In this document: positions 13,601-24,814 of the stretch, in pieces
Position numbering within the stretch: the stretch's first letter is position 1
How the letters are laid out: each line of letters starts with the position of its first letter
DNA from: Camphora micrantha
Taxonomy: Eukaryota; Streptophyta; Magnoliopsida; Laurales; Lauraceae
Length of the DNA stretch: 64,000 nucleotides
Direction of reading: 5' to 3'
Assembly (NCBI GenBank): GCA_003546025.1
Contig: QPKB01000003.1
Span: 16,647,012-16,711,011, forward strand
The notes under the pieces: generated by a model
What the model saw: the letters and a program-made list of their open reading frames with translations, nothing else
Database searches by the model: none
What the model was told of the DNA's origin: nothing
Position numbers and translations under genes: made by a program

Positions 13601-14894
13601 GGTTTCAACAATGCGCCTTTCAATTGTGATATAGGCTCGTCTATAGGAATCTTAGGATTGTTGATTTACATATAGAAAAATGCTCTTGTGGAAACCATGC
13701 TTACCAATGGTGAGGGCAACATAGTGGGGCCCACCTTATGATCCACCTGAACCATCCACACACATGGGACCCTTGAATTACATCGGATCCCATGGGTTTG
13801 CACCCATCCGAATGGTCTGGACTGTTGGATCGAGGATCAAATTCTTTTATTTGATATAAAGCCGTTAAACTTGTGGGCCACAGATCAAGGAGTTAGAGGT
13901 ATGGGATTGGCTTCAAACTTCATATCTAGGGTAGTCTCACTTGGATCTTTCGATCCATCCACTTTCCCATGATCTATGGGGCCCCAGGTGGGCCCCACTA
14001 GGTGGTGCGCACCGCATGGTATTTTTGTGAACACGGTTCTCACAGGAGCAAATCCCTTATACATATTAATTTTTTTTTGCAATAAATAATTTATTGATAT
14101 AGTACTTTCTATGGTCATTAACTTGCATTTGCCCTTACTAAGTTCGTGCTCGCTTTTTTTAGGTAATACAAGATCCAGCATTGAGGGAAAGACATTTAGG
14201 GGATCTTCAAGGTGTGGTATATCGTGAAGCTGCAAAGCATAATCCCGTGGCTCATAAGGCATTTGTGTCTCACAATCACGATCAAGAAATCCCAGTATGT
14301 CTCTCATATCTTTTCTTGTTTGAGAATCCATGTTTGTAGTACTGAAGTTATGTACAATGTAGCAATAGTATAATTGTTTTATTATTCAAAATAAATGTAC
14401 AAGTTCATTGAATCTTTAATCTGCCCTTTTATATACATTTATATATTTATAACTTATTGAAAATTTCCTTGTTCCTCTATAGTTTTTATGTTAATTGTTT
14501 TTAAAGTTTGTCAAAATTATGAATCGACACATCTTGTGCCTTTTTCTTGACATTATTTTTCTCCATAAATAGCCATACCTTTAGTTCCAATTCTAAAAAC
14601 CCACTATGAATGAGAAATTTGAAATTGGTCCCTTGAATTGAGAAATATTTATGATTAGGTTTTTGGTTGACGGGGAGCGCTAGACAGCACCCGACGATTT
14701 GAACAGAAAAGCACCCTATCCGTTCCACCAATGAAATAAGAACTTACGTGTAGTTGCATTGATGGTGGTCATAAGGAGAAAGAGGAAAGTAAATGGCTTA
14801 AATTGACTCCTGATTTTTCTGTCTCTAAAAAATGATTGATCTCCTATTTTTTTGCTTTTTTCTCTACATGGGCTTCTACATTTTCTCTAAATAA

Positions 14895-14925
<31 letters not shown>

Positions 14926-17900
14926 AAGATTATCTTAAAGAGAGCAACTTTTCACAATTCAATCCTATAGTAGAGTGGTCCGATGAGTTCTTGGATTGTT
15001 GGAAGTGGGCCCCATTTTCAAAATTTTCCCAATCGTCATTCTGGTGGGGCGCAGCATGTCCTGCTCATGATTAGCCTTGTCAAATACTTCATATTTAGAT
15101 TGTAAAATGATCAAGTGGAACCCACTTATGGGACCACTACTTATTGGCATGAGGGCGGGTAGGATAAACAACACCAAGATTTTTAATAAATTATCATAAT
15201 GTGATGGTGGGCCACCACTTATGAGGACTACTACTTACTGGCATAATGGATGGTAGGATAAAAAATACCAAAACTTTGAATAAAATTTCATAATGTGATG
15301 GTGGGCCCAACTCTTGCTACATTATATATTTTAAATCAGCGGAGATTGATTCCAACTAAATCTAAGGTCTTATCCTTACCAAGACAACTCTATCCAAATT
15401 TATAGAAAGAAAAAGAGAAGAAGATGAACGTGCAATGACATTGGAAGTGTGAGTAGATATGATGCAAATACTAGGGTTTAGGACTTGGATCGAAGGTGCG
15501 GCAGCACAATGACAGGTTTCCGCAGAAACAATCATGATGAAGAACACTCTCCAATGATAAATCCCACGAGGGGAAATTCTATTAACTCAAACTCTGAGAT
15601 TATTAATCTCTACAATGCCATATATAATAGTAAAAGAAACTTAAGGGCTAAGAAACAACCTAATCAAACAAGGAAACAAGAAAAGAATTCTACCAAAATC
15701 GGAAACCTAATCTTAATTACAACTGTTAAATAAAAATTAAAATAAGAAAAATCTCTAGATTTCCCTGGGCCTCACATATGGCCCACGAGTTTGTCTCCAA
15801 TGGTGTATTGATGTTGCTGCATCATTTACCCCAGGTTGGAAAAGAGTTCGACCTCGAACTCGACTTTTCTTGATGTTGCTTTTGTAGAGATTGTGTACTT
15901 GAAGCGCCTCCTTGGTGATACAAGCACTTGACCCTTTCTTTGGTGGTGCTGGTTTCATAGGATGGAGTGTGACATGTTTTCCATTATGAGCAAATGTGTA
16001 TGTATTGTCGCGCACGCCATTAGTTCCATTCTTGTCGTATATCGATGGGCGACCCAACAAGATATCACCACTATCCATTGGTAGCATATCACACCAAATT
16101 GTATCTGTATAATCTTTACCAATGACGAAATTAAGTGGATATGCATATCTCTCTTGCACTTCATCACTTGTCACTAGCCATCTAACAAAATAGGGGCAAT
16201 AATGCTTTGGAACCTTTAACTTCAATCGATCCACAAGAGCTTGAGATATGATGTTCTTACAACTGCCTCCATCAATGAAAACTGTGCATGCTTGACCATT
16301 GACTGTACCTTTTGAGTGAAAAATATTATTTCGTAACCATTGCTTCTCAGTAGTTGATGTGTAGTCTCTTTGATGACCATGAGAGTTTCACCTTCATAGG
16401 GATGGAGGATCTCTAATTCTTCAGTCTCAGCTTCAATCTCTTTTCCTTTAGGATCATCTGGTGCATCATTCTCATCACTTTCATTTTCAATTAGGTGGAT
16501 GTGTTTGGGACATTCCATTGCACGGTGCTCCTGTTGTTTACAATGAAAGCAAGTGATCCTATTTTGACATTCGAGCTTGGTGAAAACTTTCTCCAATGAA
16601 CCACTTGGTTTAGAATCTTGCATTGATGAGGTCTTTTGTGCAGACCATTTAGACACATTGAATTTTCGGGGTTGATAATTGGCAATGTCCTCGGCCTTGA
16701 TGGCATGTTGGATGATCTCATCAACATTATAAAAAATTTGAATGCAAGTATATGTTGGATATCTATTCTCAACTCATGAAAATATTTGTCAACTAACACA
16801 TCATCAACCTCATTTAAGCCACAACGAGCTTGCATTGTCATGAACTCTTCAGAGTACTCAACAATCATCTTGGATCCTTATTTCAAGTCTTGAGAACTTG
16901 AACGCAGATCTCTAGAGTAGTTGACTGTAACGAACTAGTGCTTCAAAAGATTTTTGATCTCAATCCATGTCTCAACAGGATTTATATTTTGGTTCCTTCT
17001 CTTCTTTTGCAACTCAGCCCACCATATCGCTGCATAATTGTGAAATTAAGTTGCCACCGGAGTAACTTTATGGTCATCTGTCATTGGCTTATATGCAAAA
17101 ATATTTTCCACACACACTAACCAATCCATAAATTCATCTGGCTTCAATTTTCCATCATATTCAGGAATCACGAGTATAATTCCTAAATCTCGATCAACAT
17201 TGACTGCATGTTGATCTCGTTGATTCTGAATATTGCCTCCATCTCGATTAAGATCCGTACATCGATTATTTTCCAAGTTTGTTAGTCTGGTATCCATCCT
17301 CAAAAGAGTTTTTTGGAGTTGAGTAATCGTTGTGGATAGTTGATTAACATTTTCCGATAACTCCGCGATGGTTCTAGTCAAGTCCTCCATGGTTGTTGAT
17401 GAAGATTCCACTTCTGCCGCCTTCTTATGAACCAACCATATTTTTTTATGCAATCTTTTCTTCTTATGAATCACCATATCGCAGCATAAAAAATATTTTG
17501 GTTCCGTGGTTGTGGATGAAAGTTTGCATCAAGCTATTAACTTTTGGTGTGAATTTCAAAAGCAAGACAGCTAACAATAATGAGTTGGCTTACTTCCATT
17601 GGATGTAAAAATGGTGCGAAAATGCCCCCTTTTTAGAGGGGCATTCTGTAGAATTTCCCTTGGTTGATGTTTGGCACAATAGCTGCTAGTTAAAGGTGTT
17701 GTAAGCACATAAAATGAGAACTACGACCTGAGGATTTAGCTCAAGATAGATCGGAATGGAGTAACAAAAATCATGTTGTGAACCCAACATGGAGCAAGCC
17801 TTTGATAATGATGATGATAATAATGATACTGACATTAAATGACTTTCTTTTCACTGAAGAAGGTTGCATGGGTTGTGGGCCAATGAAGGAGAGGAGAATG

Positions 17901-20618
17901 TTGTGTTGTTCCCCCCTTCCTTTTGGCGCGTTCAAGTTTAATGTAGATGGAGTATCTAGTTTCCCCTTTCCTGCTTCTTTTGTGCTGTTGTGCTGGATAT
18001 ATGCTCTTATACAGTTATACCCATTTTTTGGGGTGGTGTTTCCTCTTTATATGAACCTTTATTTCTTTAACAGGGGGAAGAGATAGAAAGAGAGTCAGAT
18101 AGCCAGTAAAATGGCCATTTTCTGTGCTTTCCTCCTTTGGCTGCTCAAAGTGCCATTTTCTGTGCTTTGTCTGCTTAAAGTGCCTAACGTCAGTAGAAGG
18201 ACCTAGTTGTAGATTCTTGGAAGCCAAGGGACTGATTTTGAATTTCCCAGTCGTAAGGGGTTTTTTAAAATTAAAATAAATGGTAGTTTTATTATATTTA
18301 TTTATATATATTATATATATGTCTATGGATCGTCCTACTCTTTTCCTCAATATTATTATCATTATTGCCTCTCCAGGGATATGATTCATAACCTAGCGCG
18401 GCTTGTGTTTGGCTGTTTTTTTCACGAAGCAAAACCTTTGGCATTGTGATTGCTTAGTATTCCGTTTCAAAAAAGAAGAAAGGTTTAGAAAGAAATAATA
18501 AATTTTTTTTTTTAGGTTCTTTTTCTAATGATCTTCACTGATTAAGAATATCTTTTCGAATCATAAGGAACTGAAAATACTGGCCAAATGGTTGGAAACT
18601 AAAATAAAAAATGTCATAAGAACTGTGGGAAAACAACTGAAAAACTGAAATCTTTAGTCCAAGTAGAACTGGGTTGTTCTGCTCCTGTATCAAGGACAAA
18701 TGCAAAATTTCTACCAAAGCAGCTGAAACTCAGTGAATTTGCCTTACTTTTAATGATTGGAAGTGAATTTAACAACTTGATCATATGCCCACCAAGACAT
18801 TATGATTGTCACAACTTGGATCAGAACGTATACTAAAACGAAATGAAATTGAACCCTGATCAGAGATATTACATGATATTCACCAATATAAATCAGTATT
18901 TTTGGAAGTGTTTTAGTAATTAATTACTTAATGAAGTTATCAGAGTTCTCCAGAGGAGTGTATCCACATTTTTGTGAGATTGGAGGTCATTCTTTATTAC
19001 AAGCAAGTAGCTTCATACTGTTTTGGCGGTTGAGCAGGCAGCAAAGCAAAGACTTGGGATAGCAATTAATCACCATAACAGTCCGAGGATATACTCCAAA
19101 ATGGTACTTTCTGGAGAAGAAAGTCAAGTCAGTTTTGGCTCATCATTTTCTTGTAAAACTATTGATTCTGATTTTTTTTTTCTTTTGCTCTTGTAAATAC
19201 TCAACTCACGCCTCCTTGTTGGTTCTAAATTGAATCTTGTTTTCCCTTTTGTTTTTCATGTTCAATTATTGCTGTTTATTTCTTCTTTGCATCTATGACA
19301 TCAGCTGGAAATCAAAATGTCGACTTCAGAAGACTGTCCAGAAACTATACTTTCTACCTATAATAAACTTTCCCAGTTTTCCTTTATCAGAAACCATAGT
19401 TTGAGCTCTGTCATAGCTTCTTCCTTTTCCGTGTAAATTATAGGGTGGTGGAGAAAGCCTTAATCAACTATCTCAGCGATGCACATCTTCTTTGGAAAGA
19501 ATTGCCAAGAAGCACAAAGGTGAGATTTTCTTTAAGATGTCACTCCTCAACTCTCAAGATAAATCATTTCATTTAATTTCACTTTCTCAAGTGATATTTT
19601 TCATGGAAGTAGTTGGTTCTTATGGCAGATTGTTTATACATTCATGCATGTGCCCCTTTCATTGGGGCAGACCTCCAAGGGGAAAAGGGTATTTACTATT
19701 GAGGTTTAGCTGAATGCGTCATTATGGTTAGGAATTGGGAGGAAAAAGGGTGAATAAGAGATGGATGGTCCTTAGTATGGTTAGGAATTGGGAGGAAGAA
19801 GGGTGAATAAGAGATGGATGGTCCTTAGTTTCTTAGGACCACTCTAATCACTTATCACTGATAAGATTTACAAGAACTAATTATGTGAGTAACATAACCC
19901 CAAATGTCCCTTATGCTTCTACTCTCCCTCTCAATGTGGAGCTGATCAACCATGCCCTGGTCCCGAACAACTTGGTCTCTCTTGGAAGAGCTTTAGCAAA
20001 CAGATCAGCCGAGAAATGTCATATGTCCCTCACCTTCTCCCTGATGAAGTGGTAGTTTTTATTTATTTCCCGAAACACATGATTCTTGGTGATGGGCAAC
20101 ACTCCTGATTGTCACCTACTAATTCTTCGGAAGAGACGTGACATCGCAGGTTATATGCTAGCGACACATACTAAGCCTTTTCAAACAGATGAGTTTATGT
20201 ATCCTTTCGAGTACAGATGAGCTAATGTGCAGATTTTGTTAAAATGTATGAAAATTTAGAGTGTAAAGTTCTTTTCTTGAGGAATTAGTACTGTTGGTAT
20301 TTCAATGGGCAATTAGTTCATCTCACAGATTTTCTTGTGAAGTAATAATGCGATGCCTGTACCTCAATTTTTCTTCATCATGTTATCTAATGTGCAGGAG
20401 AGCAAGTTGTGGTGGTTACTCATGGTGGCACAATGAGAGCTCTCTTCAAGCGAGCCAATCCAAGGGGATTGTCACCAGGAAAAGTAACAAATACATCTGT
20501 GAGCATATTTCATATTTCTGACAGTGGTTGGGAGATAAAGTTATGGGCTGATGTTAGCCATCTCAGCAAAACCGGATTTTTGGCAAGCGCATTTGGTGGT
20601 GACAAGAATTCTGGTTAG
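1615..20618 (+). CDS. Phosphoglycerate mutase-like protein (histidine phosphatase superfamily), six exons, start codon not located
   Basis: Member of the histidine phosphatase (dPGM-like) superfamily, closest in my recognition to plant phosphoglycerate mutase-like protein 4; the substrate is not known from sequence. Coding exons joined by GT-AG sites and phase: about 1615-1732, 11636-11686, 11766-11876, 14163-14294, 19444-19519 and 20398-20618. They give about 235 residues, nearly the whole family length. Exon 1 carries VVRHGETTWN, whose His is the phospho-acceptor. Exon 3 has YSSDLMRAFETA, exon 4 RERHLGDLQG, exon 5 GGGES, and exon 6 VVVVTHGGTMRA with the second catalytic His. The acidic residue in exon 4 (RER) is the likely proton donor. 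No in-frame ATG precedes exon 1 after the stop near 1602. An upstream exon joined at the AG at 1613-1614 is therefore likely, and the true 5' end is uncertain. No organelle targeting peptide is visible. Introns 1 and 4 are swollen by transposons, but every recognised exon is open. Confidence 0.88.
1733..3069. other. Start of intron 1, no recognisable content
   Basis: AT-rich intronic sequence between the exon 1 donor at 1733 and the copia insertion. I see no coding motif and no clear repeat. Confidence 0.5.
3070..3300 (+). repeat. 5' LTR of the copia element
   Basis: A 231-bp direct repeat matching 8145-8375, starting with TGTAGG and ending with CATCTTC. The two copies differ only in a short stretch: this one reads ACAATGACAGT where the 3' LTR reads ACAACGATAGT. 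A TATA-like TTTATAAAATAAA about 85 bp in is the likely LTR promoter box. A polypyrimidine stretch of TTC/CTT runs fills the second half. Confidence 0.93.
3302..3310 (+). promoter_or_regulatory. Primer-binding site of the copia element
   Basis: TATCAGAGC lies immediately after the 5' LTR. This is the core of the usual plant copia primer-binding site complementary to initiator methionine tRNA, the primer for minus-strand DNA synthesis. Confidence 0.7.
3713..8137 (+). pseudogene. Copia gag-pol polyprotein interrupted by two in-frame stops
   Basis: One reading frame of 1475 codons, from ATG at 3713 to the stop at 8135-8137, broken at TAG 7112-7114 and TGA 7754-7756 with no frameshift. In order: gag with a Gly/Arg-rich tract and a CX2CX4HX4C zinc knuckle (about residues 284-300); aspartic protease with DSGATNH (about 390); integrase with an HHCC-type zinc finger (about 520-560) and the D, D, E residues near HSDVW, RSDNGGEY and the EQNGVAE region; reverse transcriptase from about 975 with the YVDD catalytic box at about 7169-7180; RNase H with FTDADWAD, SSSEAEYRA and the closing HIEVD region. 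The first stop cuts the protein inside reverse transcriptase before YVDD. The second falls in RNase H. Both changes fit single C-to-T or G-to-A transitions, as expected from deamination of methylated DNA, though that cause is inference. Products could only be made in trans or by readthrough. Confidence 0.93.
8136..8144 (+). promoter_or_regulatory. Polypurine tract of the copia element
   Basis: GAGGGGGAG lies directly before the 3' LTR, overlapping the end of the polyprotein region. It is the expected plus-strand primer in LTR retrotransposons. Confidence 0.8.
8145..8375 (+). repeat. 3' LTR of the copia element
   Basis: A 231-bp direct repeat of 3070-3300, differing at two transition sites. 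It starts immediately after the polypurine tract. The flank that follows begins TCCCC. Confidence 0.93.
8515..9060. mobile_element. Degenerate MITE cluster rich in GGGCCCAC motifs
   Basis: Contains phrases that recur elsewhere in the window: 'gacccttgatccaatggt', 'cacaagtttaacggctt', 'catgggaccggtgtaattta' and 'gggccccac'. The stretch ending near 8712 (GTAGGAAGATTTTCCATATA) is the reverse complement of the left end of the copy at 33590. So at least one terminus is here, and a second partial copy probably follows at about 8840-9060. Non-coding. Family assignment rests on shared sequence only. Confidence 0.55.
9245..9788 (+). repeat. Two-copy tandem duplication, 272-bp unit
   Basis: 9245-9516 and 9517-9788 align end to end with roughly a dozen or fewer substitutions and no length change that I can see. 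Frames stay open across both copies only because the unit length and composition allow it. No conserved protein is recognisable. It lies in intron 1 of the PGM-like gene. Confidence 0.88.
9793..9848. repeat. Nested inverted repeat / hairpin
   Basis: Outer arms TTCTTAACTAA (9793-9803) and TTAGTTAAGAA (9838-9848) are perfect complements. Between them, 9816-9836 is a perfect palindrome with arms ACTAACTACT and AGTAGTTAGT around one A. It lies a few bases after the 272-bp tandem repeat. It could be a tiny MITE remnant or a replication-slippage product. Confidence 0.8.
10268..10357 (+). repeat. Two-copy tandem repeat, 45-bp unit
   Basis: Two adjacent copies of a unit with ACATGATTGATGATG and ACGATACTACATACTACATA differ at about two bases. 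Non-coding, within intron 1. Confidence 0.85.
10358..11635. other. End of intron 1, no recognisable content
   Basis: AT-rich intronic sequence up to the exon 2 acceptor AG at 11634-11635. I see no gene or clear repeat. Confidence 0.45.
12775..13155. mobile_element. MITE-like element, intron 3 of the PGM-like gene
   Basis: Begins TATATATGGGAAAACTTCTG followed by GCGGAGCACC, and ends near GCATCATGCTTAGCAAAGG then TATATATA. The ends are imperfect inverted repeats between TA-rich flanks. The interior shares the GGGCCC-rich phrases of the copies at 13670 and 33590. Non-coding, non-autonomous. Confidence 0.6.
13491..13558 (+). repeat. tRNA-like sequence, probable SINE head
   Basis: An A-box-like TAGCTCAATTGGAAGG is followed about 30 bases on by a B-box-like GGTTCGAGTC, the spacing of an internal RNA polymerase III promoter. 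Related sequences lie at 20878-20940 (+) and 30365-30432 (-). The acceptor stem does not pair and no intact tRNA is formed. No poly(A) tail or target-site duplication is seen. Confidence 0.5.
13670..14075. mobile_element. MITE-like element, intron 3 of the PGM-like gene
   Basis: Left end TATAGAAAAATGCTC...GTGGAAACC. The right end, read as its complement, is AAGGGATTTGCTCCTGTGAG then AACCGTG. These are imperfect terminal inverted repeats of about 30 bp. The interior matches the copy at 33590-33990 phrase by phrase (GTTTGCAC.CATCCGAATGG, GTTAAACTTGTGGGCCA, GGGCCCCACTAGGTGGTG). Ends less than 100 bp before exon 4. Confidence 0.68.
14894..14922. repeat. (CT)n microsatellite
   Basis: About 14 CT units in intron 4 of the PGM-like gene. 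Confidence 0.95.
15123..15308 (+). repeat. Two-copy tandem repeat, 93-bp unit
   Basis: Each unit starts CACTTATG, has CTACTTA.TGGCAT and GGTAGGATAAA in the middle, and ends ATCATAATGTGATGGTGGGC or close to it. The copies are clearly diverged. Non-coding, intron 4. Confidence 0.8.
15755..17477 (-). pseudogene. Ty3/gypsy-like gag-protease fragment, internally deleted, antisense in intron 4
   Basis: Three overlapping minus-strand frames read in the order gag to protease. 17477-17046 has a gag N-terminal coiled-coil-like stretch (AELSENVNQLSTTITQLQ) then a PEYDGKLKPDEFMDWL motif typical of plant gypsy gag. 16868-16222 continues gag and holds a CX2CX4HX4C zinc knuckle (CFHCKQQEHRAMEC). 16234-15755 resembles the retropepsin region with ILLGRPSIYD. 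It is followed at once by a polyprotein-tail-like stretch (RGRTLFQPGVND), with no reverse transcriptase, RNase H or integrase between. Frame changes near 17050, 16490 and 16230 break it. I read it as an old deletion derivative. No LTR pair is recognised, so family assignment is moderate. Confidence 0.72.
17478..19443. other. Rest of intron 4, small repeats only
   Basis: No gene recognised. A short partial duplication lies near 18108-18185 (CCATTTTCTGTGCTTT twice). The intron ends at the acceptor before exon 5. Confidence 0.45.
19723..19828 (+). repeat. Two-copy tandem repeat, 53-bp unit
   Basis: Unit starts TATGGTTAGGAATTGGGAGG and ends GATGGTCCTTAG. The two copies differ at one base (AAAAAGGG versus AAGAAGGG), so the duplication is very recent or conserved by conversion. 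Lies in intron 5 of the PGM-like gene. Confidence 0.93.
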
Positions 20619-20877
20619 TTATCACATGTCTTGCTTGGTTGCAACTTTTAAGGCGACCCAAAGCATATTTTGTCAGGCATTGATTGACATTAGACATTCT
20701 GCCTAATTAGAATGTTTCATTTCACCACAACATTGGATGTTACAAAATTTATGAGGTATTAGTTAACTGTGGTAATGATAAATATCTTTACATATAACTT
20801 TGGTATGTTTTAGTCATTTTAAGTCCAGGCTCATTATAGGATTGTAAATGGCACAAGATATCATCTGTAGGTTTGAC

Positions 20878-20940
20878 CCTATATCGCAGTTGGAAGGTGC
20901 TTAATGTTACAACCATGAGATTCTGGATCCAAGTTGGAAT
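20878..20940 (+). repeat. tRNA-like sequence related to that at 13491
   Basis: CCTATATCGCAGTTGGAAGG, TTACAACCATGAGATT and GGATCCAAGTTGG match the 13491-13558 copy in order and spacing, with substitutions. The B box is degraded, so it is likely a dead SINE head. Confidence 0.45.
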
Positions 20941-23900
20941 GGAAAAAATTGTCAGATATTGTTGTACCGATGAGAAGGTACTGTGGCATAAATCCTAGTT
21001 TTATTTGGTGTGCGCATTTGCTTGAGAATGTTCATGCATGTTGAATCTGACACTCCTTTGATCTGTACCTGTGGTTGCTGGATCTGTCTGCTGTGTTAGA
21101 ACATAAAAGAGACATTAGGTTGGTGGTGGAAAATGATGACTCATCATCATTTGGATTATAGAAGTCTTTCCTGGAATCCTTGAAATCTGGGTTATAAAGA
21201 GAATCTAATAAATATATTTTTAGGATCTTATGAGCTATGGGTTCTGAGATCTCCAGCTATAAAAACCTCATACTTGTCCCACCCTTGTGTCAGATTTTCA
21301 GAAGATTTTTTTTGAATCCCATCCAGTGACCTCTCCAATGGCCCTGTTTGGTTCCTTGTTAAACTCAGTTACCCTGCACTAACTGTAACTTGAATTACCT
21401 GTAACTGTGTTTACCTGTAAATGGTTATCCTGAGGACTAAACAACTGACTTAAAAGGTAACTCAGGTTAGCCAGCACATAGAACTGTTATTTACATGTAA
21501 ATGCACTCAATTCATGTAGATTTAAGGTCCAAAGGTCTTGTCTCTCTCCTTATACCAGTATTCTCTATATGGGCCTACTAACAGGTGACTCAGTAGTAGT
21601 ATTAGGTGGGCTAAGGGTCTGTGACACATAGAATGAGTTAAATAGTAAGAGAAGCCCAAATTCCGACTTCCATGGTGGAAGTTTACCAACAACAATCTTG
21701 CATATGATTCTTTGAATTCTTTTGTAGAATTTTTCCTCCATACAGGTAATCACAAGCCATGTGATTGTGAACAAAAATCCCTTTATTAGAAATTCAAAGA
21801 TTTTCCTATGTGCATGAGTTGCATGGTGCAGATATCAATTGATTTAAGAAATCCATATTATTTTGGGCAAATGATGTTCTTGACAAATATGCAACGAACA
21901 AAGCACAGATACAGTGAATGCAGACTAGGATGGCCTTGAGTGTTTGTCAATATCTTTCAGTCTTTTCAAGATACTTATACAGAGTAACAGTGTGATACCG
22001 CTATCCAAACATGTATTACTGCGGATACAGGAATTTAGGAGCCGACAGATAACATTATTTCAATTTTTATTCTTTTTTCAGTTAAAACATAATCACTCCT
22101 ATAGCACATTTATGCTGACCGTTATCACTAATATGGCAAGTGTGCATCAGTTTTTTGCCTGCAGACATGGTCTCAATGCGTTGGGGTTTTTTTCCGGCCC
22201 TCTTTTGACTTGAACTCACGCACCCTTGCTCATGCTTGTATCCTTACGAGCTGACCTACAGCTTGGGACAATGCCTTGTTAGTTTGATAAGTGGAATTTC
22301 TGAGTATATCTCTTATTTTCTGACTAATCAGTTGCACAAAGAAAGGAAGAAAAATCAACTGAAATGACCCATTAAATGCTCGAAATTCTAATAGCCTGAT
22401 AGAGATTGGTATTTGAGTAGTTTCAATGGTAAGTTTTCACAAATATGAGGGGTTTGGGAAGCTCTTCAAATCTTAACTATCTAACAAACTATATCATATG
22501 AACTGAGATGAGAAGTCAACCAATAGTGATTTATAAGATTAAGTTTTTCGGAGCTGATAAAACAAGAGGACACGTTTTTGGCTGAATTTTACTTCAACAC
22601 TCGTCGTGGCCAACCAATCATGGTAAGTAAATATCTCTTTGGAATTCATGATTAATTTACCACAGATTTTACTTTACTATTTGAAAAACAAACGCTGTCT
22701 AAAAGGAGTGAGTAATTAATTAGTCTATGTGTGGTGTGTGCCACTAACCCATATGTTATTCTAGTCGGATCAATGCAACTAGATCCCTTCCATCATTTTA
22801 GCCATAAAAAATAAACATAATACCAACATCTGATTAGCACCTTTTTTTTTTAAATAAAATGATAGGCTCATTGAATATTTTTGACCGGCACCACTATGAA
22901 GGGCCCACTATAAGTTTCCATAACTGAGCATAACTTGGTCGCGATATGGTAATTAGGTGCAGCACCCATGTTAAATAAATGGGTAGAGCCCACCTTTGGA
23001 AAACCCCAACCCCTTATTACCTCCACCCATCGTAGTGATCGAATAATAAATTATTATTAAAATTAGTAAGATGGACACCATTGGATCAACTAAATCTGAA
23101 ATTTGTCATTAATTTTTTTTACTTCTCTTTTCAATAGGCAGAAATTTAAGAGTCTCTCGTGCACTGTGGATGGTTTGGATTTTTCAAAGGTGGTCCCCAC
23201 CCATGTTGTTTACATGGGGCGCTGCACCAGCATTGAAGTTCTGCCACCACCCCATTCTGTCTTAATTTTATAGTGCGTGTGAGTGTGTGACCATCCTCCT
23301 TATCCAGGAGATCACCATTATTGCTCACTTCTCTCTCTAGTCTTCTCTATTATTGGTTCTCTCCCTCAGTCATCTCGAATAGATCATGTCTTGTTTTTAT
23401 ATAGTTCAGGTCTTGCTCCAAGTTCCAAGTGTTTAGTCCTGTCGACAAACAGGGTGCGTTTTGTTGCAGTTAGTGGGCTCCCCTCTCCATGAATTTTCAT
23501 TTTCACGAGGGAGAGGAATTTCTTATTCCTTATATAGAAAATTAAAATTTTCTCAGTCTTTGAAGAGAATCAATTTATTTTTAATTCTTTTCTATAAAGA
23601 AAATGTGTCGGAGCACTAGACAACGACAAGCAAAAAAAATTGCATGAAAAATTAGAACAATCTTCTCTCTCTCTCTCTCTGATGCACAAATGGACCTCAA
23701 AGAGGTGATTGAGAGAAGAAATGACACTGATGTCCAAGACCTTTGCCTTAGACTGCAAGGTTGAAGAAAAATCTAGATCATCACAAAATAGGCTTGAGTG
23801 AATTCTCTTAAGAGTAGCCTTTTAAATTATCACCAAGGCTCACACTTATTATCAAACCACAAATATTCTGATCCCCTTATATTGCAAGTTTCAATCAGAG

Positions 23901-24047
23901 CTGAGCCCATTTTCATACTCATAAATATGTGGAACACATTACTTACATTTATTTACACAAATACGTTATTGTTGTATGATGAAAAATAAGTGTGCCCAGC
24001 TGAAATAGGACAATAGGCCCATGTGCCTTTTTTTTTAACCTTAACAC

Positions 24048-24341
24048 TATGTTTGGGAAGGGGGGAGGGGAGGGGTGGGAAAAGGAAAATAAAGGGGAGG
24101 GGAGAAAGGGCAGTTCAGTAATTTAATCCTTCTTTTTCCTCTTTTCCTCATAATTTCCCCCTAGTTTTAATTTTGAAGGGAAAATTTTGAAGGCAAATGT
24201 CAAAAATTTTAACCCCAAATTCCTCTCCCCCCACTTTCCCTCGCCACTTCCCAAACACCCTCAATTTCAACATTCTCTCCATTCTCCCCCCCCCCCCTCT
24301 TTTTTTTTTCTTTTCCTCATTTTAACTCCTTCCCAAACATA
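24048..24341. mobile_element. MITE with 14-bp perfect TIRs
   Basis: TATGTTTGGGAAGG (24048-24061) and its exact complement CCTTCCCAAACATA (24328-24341) bound a 294-bp element. The left half is purine-rich (GGGGAGGGG) and the right half pyrimidine-rich (CCCC, TTTTCCTC), so much of it could fold as one long stem. No ORF of note. The target-site duplication is not clear. Confidence 0.75.
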
Positions 24342-24814
24342 CCAATCTCAGCATCAAGGGAGAGTGATGTATTCATTGTATTGGGACTTGGGAGATATTG
24401 TGATACTGGATTTCATATGTGTGCCCCAGGCTGGCCTTGAATAATTTCTGGAGAGGAAGGACGCAAATGATCAAACCATCTTTTTTCTTTGACCATCTTT
24501 GGTTTGTCTTTTTGGTGGTCTTTCTTTTGTTCTATTAGTTGTGGAGTGTACTTTTGAAATACAAATCCTTTTCTCATCTCAGTAAAGATAAGAAGAAAGG
24601 AGCTGGGTTATGTAAGACTTTTTAGTGAACAAGAAAAATTAGACTGTTATTTGTAGATTTTTTCAACTTGTGACTGGACCCCATAAGTATCTTTCTAGAG
24701 AGTGGGTGTCACTCATGAGATGTGTGAGAGGGACTGGTGAAACTCATCTTGTATGGAGAATCTATTAAAGATCTAGAAGTTGATAAAAGTAGACGTTTTA
24801 CTTCAAAGTCGCAT

